Assembly (NCBI RefSeq): GCF_900176365.1
Contig: NZ_FWXY01000009.1
Span: 124,001-188,000, forward strand
DNA length: 64,000 nt
Direction: 5' to 3'
Source of the DNA: Desulfocicer vacuolatum DSM 3385
Lineage (GTDB): Bacteria > Desulfobacterota > Desulfobacteria > Desulfobacterales > Desulfobacteraceae
In this document: piece by piece, positions 56,418 through 64,000 of the stretch
How the letters are laid out: each line of letters begins with the position of its first letter
Position numbering within the stretch: the first letter of the stretch is position 1
The notes under the pieces: generated by a model
Told to the model about the DNA's origin: nothing
The model's input: the letters and a program-made list of their open reading frames with translations, nothing else
Database searches by the model: none
Translations under genes and position numbers: made by a program

Positions 56418-56828
56418 ATGGAAAAACTTGACGCATTACTGGATGAATGGGAAGACACAGAAACCCTTACCCGCAAGGCATTCATTGCCATTAAGGATCA
56501 CATCATGGCCATGGAGGGCATCACCCTTGAATTTAATGCCCGTCCCGGGGTAAGTTATTCCCTCCGGCCCCGACACACCAACCAGTCCAAACGCAATCTG
56601 TTTGCCATGGCAGATGTCATTGATGATGATCCTAAGGAACGCTGGTTGTCTGTCTGTTTTTATGAAGACATGATCACAGATCCCGATGAGGAGGGCGATC
56701 TCATCCCCGAAGGGCTCATGGGAGATGACGGGTATTGTTTTGACCTTGATGAGTATGATGAAAGTGCTGTTGAGTACATCAAGACTCGATTAACAGAAGC
56801 ATTTAAATCAGCCGTGGCAGAATCCTGA
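56418..56828 (+). CDS. Hypothetical acidic protein
   Basis: A 136-aa acidic cytoplasmic protein without signal or membrane segment. Notable stretches are ITLEFNARPGVSYSLRP (~36-52), RWLSVCFYEDMITDPDEEGDLIPEG (mid-protein) and a final helix (VEYIKTRLTEAFKSAVAES). GAGGTG is 5-6 bases before the ATG. I do not recognise the family; codon use and composition match the housekeeping neighbours, so it is probably a real gene. It stands alone behind a repeat array. Confidence 0.7.
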   Translation: MEKLDALLDEWEDTETLTRKAFIAIKDHIMAMEGITLEFNARPGVSYSLRPRHTNQSKRNLFAMADVIDDDPKERWLSVCFYEDMITDPDEEGDLIPEGLMGDDGYCFDLDEYDESAVEYIKTRLTEAFKSAVAES

Positions 56829-57150
56829 AAAATATTTTTTACGATTTCTGTATGGACTAACCCTGAAACCGGACCTGGATCTAAGTTTAAAACTGCAATA
56901 CCGCCAAAGACATCGTTTCTTTGATTAGACCCAGGCCCAAAAAGCCTGTCCGACAACGGACATGTCAACGGAATATCATCATGGCACAACCCTGACCTTG
57001 TCCTTTTGAAAGTTGATCGTAAGCAGGAACACTATATATGAGATACAACCTCTATCAACCATAACGCTCTGTAATTAAATGCAAATTTTACAAATAAAAT
57101 TTTATCACAAAATAGCCAACGTTATGAGTATGCCCTCTTTGGAGTTATCG
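56829..57150. other. Convergent intergenic interval
   Basis: 322 bp between the acidic hypothetical (+) and the YchF-like gene (-). The only structure seen is a 6-bp hairpin TGTCCG-ACAA-CGGACA at 56947-56962 without a T-run. No coding signal. Confidence 0.5.
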
Positions 57151-58221
57151 TCATACCTTAAATCGAATATTTAAAATATCCCCATCTTCCACGGTATACT
57201 CTTTACCCTGGACATACATTTTTCCCATTTTTTTTAATTCAGCCTCAGAACCATATTCCATGAGCTCATCATATTTAATCACTTCGGCCCGGATAAATCC
57301 CCGTTGGAGATCCGAATGAATCACACCGGCTGCCATAGGTGCCAAAGAATTTTTTCTCACTAACCACTGCCGGACCTCATCCTGTCCTACAGTGAGAAAG
57401 GAGATAAGGCCCAAAGCCTTGAGGCACAGCCGGGTCAAGCTCCCCAGTGCAGTCTCTTTAATGCCAAGATCCTCCAGGAATTCTTTTTTTTCTTCCTCGT
57501 TATCCAGAAGGCCGATTTCAGCCTCCACCTTGGCAGACACCAGCATGGCTTCCATGGACTGAGCCTTGCATGGTGCCTTGAGCGCTTCAAGCAAGGCTGT
57601 GTCCCCCACATCATCTTCAGATACATTCACAGCCAAAATCATCTGTTTTCTGGTGATAAAAGGATAACTTCTGATCATGAGCTCTTCATCATCTGTGAGA
57701 TCCAGGAGACGAAGGGGGGTTTCCTGCTCCAGGTGGGTCTGCATCTTTTTCATGAGTACCAGCTCTTTTTGCTGATCGTCCTCTTTTTTCTTTTTCAGGA
57801 GCTCTTCAATGCGTTCAATGCGTTTTTCCACAAATATTTGATCATGCATCAAGAGTTCTGCATTGACCATTTCCGTATCCCTCAATGGATCCACAGACCC
57901 TTCGGCGTGGTAGATGGCATCATTCTCAAAGGCCCGGACCACATGGCAGATGGCATCCATGTCTGCAATATCTCTGAATATATCCCCCCGGGCAATATTT
58001 TCCTGTTCCATTTTGGGTAACAGAACAAGGTCAATGCGGGCTCTCACTTCTTTTTTCGGGGCATACATTTCCACCATGTTATCAAAGCGAATATCAAGGA
58101 TGTCAGCAGTGCCCGGTATGGGTTTTGGGGCCCCTGCCTGTTCTTTTAATTCGCTTTCTGTTAATATCTGAAACAAAGTTTTCTTTCCGGTCTGGGCCAG
58201 ACCTATTATTCCGATTTTCAT
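57151..58221 (-). CDS. YchF-like protein with degenerate GTPase motifs
   Basis: A 356-aa protein with the overall plan of YchF/Ola1: N-terminal Obg-type G domain, helical insert (~125-175), and C-terminal TGS/DUF933 domain ending in IRFKV. The nucleotide motifs are damaged. The P-loop reads GLAQTGKKT (residues 7-15), with Lys14 where Ser/Thr should hold Mg. The G3 DxxG is absent in the region RIDLVLLPKMEQ. The G4-like NVSEDD (NxxE) survives. The TGS part keeps VGQDEVRQWLVRK and FIRAEVIKYDEL. ATG 58221 has AAGGA seven bases upstream. It probably binds but does not hydrolyse nucleotide normally. A canonical YchF may exist elsewhere in the genome. Confidence 0.75.
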   Translation of the reverse strand: MKIGIIGLAQTGKKTLFQILTESELKEQAGAPKPIPGTADILDIRFDNMVEMYAPKKEVRARIDLVLLPKMEQENIARGDIFRDIADMDAICHVVRAFENDAIYHAEGSVDPLRDTEMVNAELLMHDQIFVEKRIERIEELLKKKKEDDQQKELVLMKKMQTHLEQETPLRLLDLTDDEELMIRSYPFITRKQMILAVNVSEDDVGDTALLEALKAPCKAQSMEAMLVSAKVEAEIGLLDNEEEKKEFLEDLGIKETALGSLTRLCLKALGLISFLTVGQDEVRQWLVRKNSLAPMAAGVIHSDLQRGFIRAEVIKYDELMEYGSEAELKKMGKMYVQGKEYTVEDGDILNIRFKV

Positions 58222-58449
58222 TTTTTGTCCTTAATTATTTGAATGGATGATGATAATGGGGGAGTAAATACAGATCAGTAAAACAGATATCTTGTTTTAC
58301 CCAGATAATGCAGCATTAAAAAAAATAGGCTTGGTCATAACGTGGGCCATTTTGCCATAAAACCTTAGTGATAAAAATTAACTCAATTTTCGGGCTTCAT
58401 TTCAAAGCCGGCATTTTTAAATGTACCGATGGGCTCAGTGGCCGACGGA

Positions 58450-58532
58450 GTCAGGCTTTTGTTATTGATGTTATCGACCAGGGCCTTTGCTAACCCAAAA
58501 AGCCTCGATAATGTCAATAACGAAAGCCTGAC
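58450..58532. repeat. 28-bp-arm inverted repeat
   Basis: Left arm 58450-58477 and right arm 58505-58532 match at 25 of 28 positions around a 27-nt centre. Arms begin GTCAGGCTTT and end TTATCGA. It would fold into one long hairpin. It may be a small mobile element, a stabilised RNA or a replication/segregation site. Confidence 0.7.
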
Positions 58533-58612
58533 CCCACCACGAAATGCGAACACCGAAAGTTGAGAAATTAATATATCTAATTACAGTGTGTTGTAGTTGG
58601 TAAAATTTAATC

Positions 58613-58801
58613 TCACGTATCGTGACCCAGCTTATGATCAATCCCCAAAAAAATAAACACTGCGCTTCCAATATCATGCAGCAGGGCAAATAAAAACAGA
58701 TACTCAATCATTTCATTGGTTAGATCATATGTTTCGTATTTTTCTGGATAATCCCCTGTTTTAGGATTATATAATGTATCGAAAATATCTATAGATGAAT
58801 T
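58613..58801 (-). pseudogene. Possible remnant of a small membrane protein gene
   Basis: The minus-strand frame ending TGA at 58613-58615 encodes, with no in-frame start until ATG 58711, a sequence containing DTLYNPKTGDYPEKYETYDL and then MIEYLFLFALLHDIG...FLGIDHKLGHDT. Content looks protein-like, with one hydrophobic span. Just upstream another frame (ENTNDAFNYSVKITHKPLK, stop at ~58815) could be joined by a single-base shift in an A-run. Either a 32-aa gene starting at 58711 or a frameshifted relic. I recognise no family. Confidence 0.35.
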
Positions 58802-58873
58802 TACAACACTATTTTAAAGGTTTGTGGGTAATTTTGACACTATAATTAAACGCATCATTGGTGTTTTCAATAA

Positions 58874-59182
58874 CTAAAGCCGGTCTTGTATTACCTTATG
58901 GAGAATATCTTTCACAAAATCCTTCATGTTTTCTGTGGCATAATTGGTCAGGTAAAATTTTTTTTGTGCAGCAATGGCTTTATCTGTGAGAAGCTTGTCA
59001 ATACCCTCTGAAAACACCTGGAACAGGTAGGCTTCATCTGTGATGTAAAGATCCAGCACAGCCAGGGTTTTTATTTTGAAATTTCCCAATATGGTGGGAG
59101 GTTTATGATAAAAAAAACCGGATTGTCGTGGACGGGGATAATCTTTAAGTCCAAAAATAATATTGGGTGATGACTGGCTCAC
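58874..59182 (-). CDS. Hypothetical 102-aa protein coupled to WecA-like gene
   Basis: A GTG start at 59182 overlaps the TGA of the upstream transferase gene (GTGA) and has GGAGGG five bases before it. This is far better than the longer reading frame that begins inside the neighbour. The product opens SQSSPNIIFGLKDYPRPR, has a mixed middle (TLAVLDLYITDEAYLFQVF) and a charged helical C-terminus (KDFVKDILHKVIQDRL). No membrane span or known motif. Translational coupling suggests a function linked to polyprenyl-phosphate sugar transfer, but this is inference. Confidence 0.65.
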   Translation of the reverse strand: MSQSSPNIIFGLKDYPRPRQSGFFYHKPPTILGNFKIKTLAVLDLYITDEAYLFQVFSEGIDKLLTDKAIAAQKKFYLTNYATENMKDFVKDILHKVIQDRL

Positions 59183-60240
59183 AGCAACCCTCCTTTCCGC
59201 GCATGGTATATAATAACTATAGTGTAGATCATTTGAAAAATCAAATAAGGCAGAAAAACCATCAGCCGCATGGGTCCTGGAATGGTCACCATCCACAAAG
59301 CTCCCACCCCCTGTAAAACAGCAACCCCCCAATAAAAGACAGTGACTTTAAAATGGGTAAATCCCAGCCTGTTAAACAATTGATATAAGTGGGTTCTATG
59401 GGCCTGGAACACATTTTCACCCTTAAAAAGTCGCCGAATGAATGTAAAGCTGGTGTCATAGATAAAATGAAAAAGAAGCAGGGGTAACACCAAGAGCGAG
59501 GTGTGCGCATTGTCATATAAAGAGGCAATGATGGGCAGGACACCAAAGGTAAACCCAAGAAAGGTACTACCAATGTCTCCCATAAAGAGCTTGCCCCGGG
59601 GAAAGTTAAATATTAAAAATCCTGCCACACCTGCCACAAGGGTATATGATACAATGTAGGCAAAATCGCTGCCCTGGGTATAGGTGATAATACAAAAGAA
59701 ACTTCCGGCAATAATGGCATTACCCCCGGCCATGCCGTTGAGGCCATCCATGAAATTATAGGCATTAATCATGCCCAATATCCACCAAAAGGTGACAAAA
59801 TATCCAAAAGCTCCCAGGGAGCGATTGGTCAAAAACATTAAACCCGGGGGGAAATCCACCCGGTGGATAATGATGCCAAATCCCATTACCATCAGAACGG
59901 CAATGACGTGGGTGGCAAGGCGGATGTAAAAAGGTTTTTTCTTGAGATCATCATACAGGGACATGCCAGCAATAAGTAAAGCAGAAAAAGTAAATCCCAG
60001 AAAAAAACGTTCTGAAATCATTGTTTTCCCCGCAAACAAATAGAGCATGATCATGCTTAGAAAGAAAGTAAACACAATGGCAACACCTCCGATGGTGGGG
60101 GTGGGTTTTTTATGGGAGGAGCGCCCGTTGGGGATATCCAGAACCTGGGTACGTTTGATTAAAAACAGGCTGATGGCGGCAGATACCAGCAAAAGTACCA
60201 AAGCAAACAAAAAATGACCTGCCAATGAAAAAATTAACAT
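59179..60240 (-). CDS. WecA/MraY-family polyprenyl-phosphate sugar-1-phosphate transferase
   Basis: A 353-aa membrane enzyme with about ten spans. It has the PTIGGVAIVF entry motif (~47-57), the catalytic YDDLKKKPF (~97), NAYNFMDGLNGMAGG (~165) and GDIGSTFLGF (~222), followed by a cytoplasmic loop with a His-rich turn (AHRTHLYQ, ~280), typical of WecA/WbpL rather than MraY. It starts O-antigen or other glycan synthesis by placing HexNAc-1-P (or similar) on undecaprenyl phosphate. It could initiate the chain exported by Wzm/Wzt 15 kb away. No clear ribosome site. Donor sugar not assignable. Confidence 0.88.
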   Translation of the reverse strand: MLIFSLAGHFLFALVLLLVSAAISLFLIKRTQVLDIPNGRSSHKKPTPTIGGVAIVFTFFLSMIMLYLFAGKTMISERFFLGFTFSALLIAGMSLYDDLKKKPFYIRLATHVIAVLMVMGFGIIIHRVDFPPGLMFLTNRSLGAFGYFVTFWWILGMINAYNFMDGLNGMAGGNAIIAGSFFCIITYTQGSDFAYIVSYTLVAGVAGFLIFNFPRGKLFMGDIGSTFLGFTFGVLPIIASLYDNAHTSLLVLPLLLFHFIYDTSFTFIRRLFKGENVFQAHRTHLYQLFNRLGFTHFKVTVFYWGVAVLQGVGALWMVTIPGPMRLMVFLPYLIFQMIYTIVIIYHARKGGLL

Positions 60241-60490
60241 GATTTTTTTTATCTTGAATTGTGACCTGGGTCAAGGTAAAAGTATGGCCTTGTTTGTTGA
60301 TAAATTACTTTTGTGTTGATACATTTTTTATTATGGCGTCAAATATATCACAGGGGTGGATTACCTTGAGGTGGGCACCTGTAAAAAACGTGTCAAGCAA
60401 ACGTTCTCTTTTGTCTAAATTCTTTTTCACGCTTGGAATTAAAACAAACGCTTAATCAATGCGTCCCACACCTGGAGCAATGGGGAACCC

Positions 60491-62062
60491 ATGAAAAGAC
60501 AAAAAAATACCTTAGTTATAATTCTGTCCATTTATGCTATTCTAATGCTATGGTTAACGCTGTTGCTTCTTTCCAGATACCAGTATCAGGGAGGAATTCG
60601 AGCCTATGAAATGAAAGAATATGATCAGGCGACATCGCACCTTTTTGCAGCAAAAAAAATATTACCCCAAAAAATTGCCGATATTCTGGGCAAAAGAGAT
60701 CTGTTTCGCATCCACACAGCCCTTGGAAAAACGTTATACCAGCAGGCTCTGATTCTAATCAAACAGACTGCGGTGGGAACAACCAGGCGTGAGAACCTCA
60801 AGTCAGCCTACGCCCTTTTTAAACAGGGGCATGAATTTCTTAAAACAGCTGTAGCACACGATCCCCTGAGTTATCGCACCATGTTCTGGTACGCCAAGAT
60901 AACGGCTAAGGTGGCGGCACTCCAGCCCTATTTTGATTCTCATCTCCCCCCAAACACCTATGACCCCCTGCCTGTTTTTCAGAAAGCTGCGGCCCTGAGG
61001 CCCGCCGGTATCACCGTTCGATATGAAATGGCCCATTATTACCATGGTAAACAAATGACCGAAAAATTGAAAGAAATGGTGGAAGAAATTGCCACCATTT
61101 ACCCCATGTCCCATGGATACCTGAAAACACAATCCTGGTTTGATGCTGATGTGAAAATTTACTTTCGTAAAGGGTGTCTGAAAGCGCTGGCCGCAGGAAC
61201 CACCCCCCGGGAGACCCTTTCAATTCTCTCATCCATCTCACTGGGAGATGGCCAGGTGGATGCAGCCATTAATTATTATCAGCGCAGCATGGGGTATAAG
61301 CCCCATCTCAATTCAGCTGTCACCCATCGGTATTTGGCAGGCCTGTACTTTAAAAAAGGGGATATGGATCAAAGTTTTGCACTGTTTTTAAAGGCACTGG
61401 ACAGATCAAAAGACCTTAAAGGGGAATTAAATTCCATTTACAGACGCTTTCGGTCGGAAAAAAAATTTGATGAATTTCTCCAATTTATCCGATACGTGGA
61501 AGCGCATCGACCCCACTCTTCAGTGGAGAAAATGATTCTGGTGAGATGTTTCATGGACATGGGGCAACTGGAAATGGCCAAGGCAAGACTTGAACGAATG
61601 AATGCACAACAACCCACAGCCCATGCTTGGTACCTCCTGGCCAACATTGCCGAGAAACAGAAAGACTGGGATGCCATGGAACTGGCAAGCCAGCGGGCCA
61701 CGGTACTGGAGAACAGCAACAGCCAATACCACTATTATTTTTGCCGGGCACTGCAAAGGAAAAAAAAACATGAGCGGGCGGAAATTGCTGTCACCCGTGC
61801 CCTTGAAACGGCAAAAAAGAAAACAGCCGGTCTTTATAATCACCGGGCATGGATTCGATGGACCCTGAAAAATTACCCAGGTGCCATTGAAGACTGGCGG
61901 CAATGCCTTGAACTTCATCCAGACAACAGCATCTATTATTTCAACATTGCCAGGTCCTTTCATCAGCAGTCAATGGATATAAAGGCCATGAACTATGCCC
62001 GGCGGGCCCATGAGCTTGCTCCGGACAACAAAAAATATCAAGACTGGATACTGCAACTCTAA
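60491..62062 (+). CDS. Membrane-anchored TPR protein
   Basis: A 523-aa protein with one N-terminal membrane span (~8-28) and otherwise a helical-repeat body. TPR-like units recur from ~38 (AYEMKEYDQATSHLFAAK) to the end (SIYYFNIARSFHQQSMDIKAMNYARRAHEL, in parts). The topology suggests a periplasmic scaffold anchored in the inner membrane. GGGGA precedes the ATG by six bases. It may belong with envelope assembly or polysaccharide functions, but neighbours give no clear clue. A good terminator follows. Confidence 0.78.
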   Translation: MKRQKNTLVIILSIYAILMLWLTLLLLSRYQYQGGIRAYEMKEYDQATSHLFAAKKILPQKIADILGKRDLFRIHTALGKTLYQQALILIKQTAVGTTRRENLKSAYALFKQGHEFLKTAVAHDPLSYRTMFWYAKITAKVAALQPYFDSHLPPNTYDPLPVFQKAAALRPAGITVRYEMAHYYHGKQMTEKLKEMVEEIATIYPMSHGYLKTQSWFDADVKIYFRKGCLKALAAGTTPRETLSILSSISLGDGQVDAAINYYQRSMGYKPHLNSAVTHRYLAGLYFKKGDMDQSFALFLKALDRSKDLKGELNSIYRRFRSEKKFDEFLQFIRYVEAHRPHSSVEKMILVRCFMDMGQLEMAKARLERMNAQQPTAHAWYLLANIAEKQKDWDAMELASQRATVLENSNSQYHYYFCRALQRKKKHERAEIAVTRALETAKKKTAGLYNHRAWIRWTLKNYPGAIEDWRQCLELHPDNSIYYFNIARSFHQQSMDIKAMNYARRAHELAPDNKKYQDWILQL

Positions 62063-62074
62063 CGCCTTCCCATT

Positions 62075-62096
62075 GCCCGTACCCGGGCTTCTTTAT
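62075..62096 (+). terminator. Terminator after the TPR gene
   Basis: GCCCG-TACC-CGGGC (62075-62088) followed by TTCTTTATT, 12 bp after the stop codon. Confidence 0.55.
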
Positions 62097-62273
62097 TGAC
62101 TTTTTACCCGGATACATATATTGATGGGGATAGAATTGAAAGCTGAAAAGAGTAAAAAACAGTGTACGTTAACCATGGAGTTCATACTGGAGGGTTATGA
62201 GAATCGCCGGAGTTCAAACCATATAAGGTTCTGAAATTCCGATGGGTCATATCCCCTTGGTCAGCAGAAAAAA

Positions 62274-62564
62274 TTGATAGATTATAAAGTATTATCACGA
62301 AAAGTAACACTGGTGAACCCGCTGGGGCTCCATGCCAGGCCAGCGGCCATGATTGCAAAAATTGCCAGAAATGCAGAAAAAAACATCTGGCTTGGAGATG
62401 AAAATTACAAGGCGGATGCCGCCAGTGTCATTGATATCCTCTCCATCAGCGGAACAAAGGGAAAAATCTTTGTTCTGGAGGCTGAATCAAAAAAAGACCT
62501 CCCCTTGCTGGATGCCATCGTGGCCGCCTTTGAAAATGGGTTTGGAGAAATGACAAATGGATAA
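62274..62564 (+). CDS. ptsH: Phosphocarrier protein HPr
   Basis: A 96-aa HPr. The active-site motif is LGLHARPA with His20 (His15 of canonical HPr after a five-residue extension), and the regulatory serine position is Ser51 in AASVIDIL. It carries phosphate from EI to EIIA-type acceptors. TTG 62274 appears to be the start; the ribosome site is weak, so an alternative start is possible. It overlaps ptsI by 8 nt. No EII gene is in the window. Confidence 0.9.
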   Translation: MIDYKVLSRKVTLVNPLGLHARPAAMIAKIARNAEKNIWLGDENYKADAASVIDILSISGTKGKIFVLEAESKKDLPLLDAIVAAFENGFGEMTNG

Positions 62565-64000
62565 GACTGAATCAAAAGAAGTGGTGCTCAGGGGGATCGG
62601 CGGTGCCCCGGGGATCTGCATTGGTAAGGCATATCTGGTGGATCGGGAAGGTGTAGATCTCATCAAGCGCTACGCCATTGTGGATCGAGACATTCCCGCC
62701 GAGGTCAACCGGTTTAAAAATGCCGTTAAAAAAGCCAAGGATGAGCTCAAAGCGGTGGTGGAATCCTTGGGAGAAGATTTTTCCAGCCAGGTGGATATAC
62801 TGGAAACCCACCTGGTATTGTTCAAAGACAAGCTTCTTTACGGTAAAACCATTGACTCCATTACCCAGGATAAAATCAATGCCGAATGGGCCTTGAAAAA
62901 AGTGACCCGTCAGGTAAAGACCATGTTCCAGCGCATGGAAGATGATTATCTCAAATCCCGGGTGGCGGATATTTCCCAGGTGTCAGAACAGATCATGCGT
63001 CAGCTCATGGGGGCCCAGGATATAAAAATATCTGACATCCGCATGCGGGTGATTCTGGTGGCCCACGATCTCTCCCCGGCTGATACCAGTCAAATTCAAC
63101 TGGAGCACATCAAAGGGTTTGTCACCGATCGGGGGGGAAGAGATTCCCACACCAGTATCATTGCAAAATCCCTTAACATCCCTGCTGTCACCGGCCTTGG
63201 TACTGCCACTGTTAATGTTCAAAATGATGATATCCTCATTGTGGACGGCTCCACAGGTCAGCTTATCATTAATCCCGAAGAAGACACCCTGTTCCGATAC
63301 GAGGAACGCCGGGCCCAGTACGAGCAATACCGGGCACTCATAACCCGGGAGAGCCATCTGCCATCGGTGACACTGGATGGACATGCCATGAAACTCATGG
63401 CAAATATTGAGCTGGTGGAAGAGGTGGTATCTGTACGGGATAATGTGGCCCATGGCGTGGGCTTGTTCCGCACAGAATTCATCTACATTGACCAGAAACG
63501 ATTCCCCACGGAAGATGAGCTCTTTGACCGTTATAAAGAAGCTGTGGAGCTGATAACCCCCCAGCCGGTGACCATCCGGACCTTGGACATTAACGGCGAC
63601 AAGGTCTTGCCTTATTTTAAAAATATTGGTGAAGAAAACCCGGCATTGGGACTTCGGGCCGTTCGTTTCTCCCTTCAGCGGCCGGAAATATTTCTCACCC
63701 AGATCCGGGCCATCCTCAGAGCTGCCGCTTTTGGCAATATCCGATTGCTTATCCCAATGATTACCTGTGTGGAAGAAATTATTGAAGTCAAAGAGCTGCT
63801 GAATCGGGCCATCATGGATCTTACCCGGGAAGAAATGGTTTTTAATAAGGATATCCCCCTGGGTATTATGATTGAGGTCCCGTCGGCGGCCATCATGGCA
63901 GATGAATTGGCCAAATATGTGGATTTTTTCAGTATCGGCACCAATGATCTCATTCAATACTCCTTGGCCATTGATCGTAACAACCGCCAGGTGGCCCACC
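62557..64000 (+). CDS. ptsI: PEP-protein phosphotransferase (Enzyme I), truncated by window edge
   Basis: The ATG at 62557 lies within the end of ptsH; 481 codons are visible and the frame remains open at 64000. The N-terminal domain carries the HPr-binding helices and the active His198 in [10 protein letters not shown] (His189 of E. coli), then the linker. The PEP-binding barrel begins with [11 protein letters not shown] (~305), [12 protein letters not shown] (~345) and [15 protein letters not shown] (~460). The C-terminal Cys is outside. It transfers phosphate from PEP to HPr. Identification is firm. Confidence 0.95.
   Translation, partial: MDKTESKEVVLRGIGGAPGICIGKAYLVDREGVDLIKRYAIVDRDIPAEVNRFKNAVKKAKDELKAVVESLGEDFSSQVDILETHLVLFKDKLLYGKTIDSITQDKINAEWALKKVTRQVKTMFQRMEDDYLKSRVADISQVSEQIMRQLMGAQDIKISDIRMRVILVAHDLSPADTSQIQLEHIKGFVTDRGGRDSHTSIIAKSLNIPAVTGLGTATVNVQNDDILIVDGSTGQLIINPEEDTLFRYEERRAQYEQYRALITRESHLPSVTLDGHAMKLMANIELVEEVVSVRDNVAHGVGLFRTEFIYIDQKRFPTEDELFDRYKEAVELITPQPVTIRTLDINGDKVLPYFKNIGEENPALGLRAVRFSLQRPEIFLTQIRAILRAAAFGNIRLLIPMITCVEEIIEVKELLNRAIMDLTREEMVFNKDIPLGIMIEVPSAAIMADELAKYVDFFSIGTNDLIQYSLAIDRNNRQVAH

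Larger units (their letters stand above)
58222..58873. other. Interval with large inverted repeat and a possible gene remnant
   Basis: 652 bp, AT-rich. It contains a long inverted repeat at 58450-58532 and, at 58613-58800 on the minus strand, an open stretch with protein-like content but no good upstream start. Confidence 0.55.

Noticed and set aside
58471-58707. A 78-codon open frame on - in the gap after the YchF-like gene
   Set aside because: It runs through the inverted repeat and out of frame with the more protein-like sequence ending at 58613; no ribosome site.
62983-63999. A long open frame on - at the right edge
   Set aside because: It is antisense to ptsI, whose motifs ([19 protein letters not shown]) are clear on +.

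Overview
The window looks like a chromosomal segment of a Gram-negative, probably anaerobic bacterium, most likely a Desulfobacter/Desulfobacterium-like member of the Desulfobacterota. That placement is inference from protein style: a PurL with separate PurQ, a PTS of HPr and EI with no sugar-specific EII in view, SapC, Wzm/Wzt O-polysaccharide export and lone MoaB/MoaE-like genes. No rRNA or tRNA gene was seen. Housekeeping genes lie at both ends (purL-purQ on the left; thrS, dapF, rnd, pyrR, ptsHI on the right). The middle, about 2.0-44.5 kb, is an AT-richer cell-surface island.

Left to right: purL (3' end) and purQ; a glycosyltransferase; a SapC-family protein; a Sec-exported subtilase with four PKD domains and three copies of an unassigned module. 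Next comes a type I secretion operon: a 64-aa membrane protein, three tandem ABC exporter subunits and a HlyD-type adaptor. It runs into a cassette of SGNH hydrolase, carbamoyltransferase, SxtJ-like protein and a 50-aa DUF5989-type protein. On the other strand lie a 1473-aa RTX protein with an N-terminal DUF4214-type region, behind a good sigma-54 promoter match, and a TolC-family channel. Upstream of these is a five-gene, overlapping lipid/glycan operon (GT4, GT2, methyltransferase, LPG-synthase-like membrane protein, polytopic membrane protein), then a secreted CAP-like protein.

From 33.4 to 44.8 kb is a surface-polysaccharide locus of two convergent operons: two GDP-mannose 4,6-dehydratase-family genes on +, and wzm, a small membrane protein, a GT4, wzt, a coiled-coil methyltransferase and a triple-domain glycosyltransferase on -. 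Both operons begin with a TTGACT-type promoter and a leader holding a GGTCTC/GAGACC terminator, which suggests shared attenuation or antitermination.

Together these genes resemble the Caulobacter S-layer arrangement, in which an RTX S-layer protein, its type I exporter and the O-polysaccharide that anchors it are encoded close together. My working hypothesis is an RTX surface-layer (or adhesin) system with dedicated exporter, glycan and modification genes.

From 45 kb onward: a hybrid histidine kinase, a SprT/DUF2786 protein, a fumarylacetoacetase-family hydrolase, dapF, rnd, thrS, a VanZ-like protein, a MoaE-like protein, pyrR, moaB, a hypothetical, a degenerate YchF-like protein, a WecA/MraY-type transferase, a TPR protein, and ptsH-ptsI (cut by the right edge). 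The intergenic spaces from 45 to 56.4 kb carry a dispersed ~86-bp repeat whose paired bases covary between copies, the clearest undescribed element in the window.
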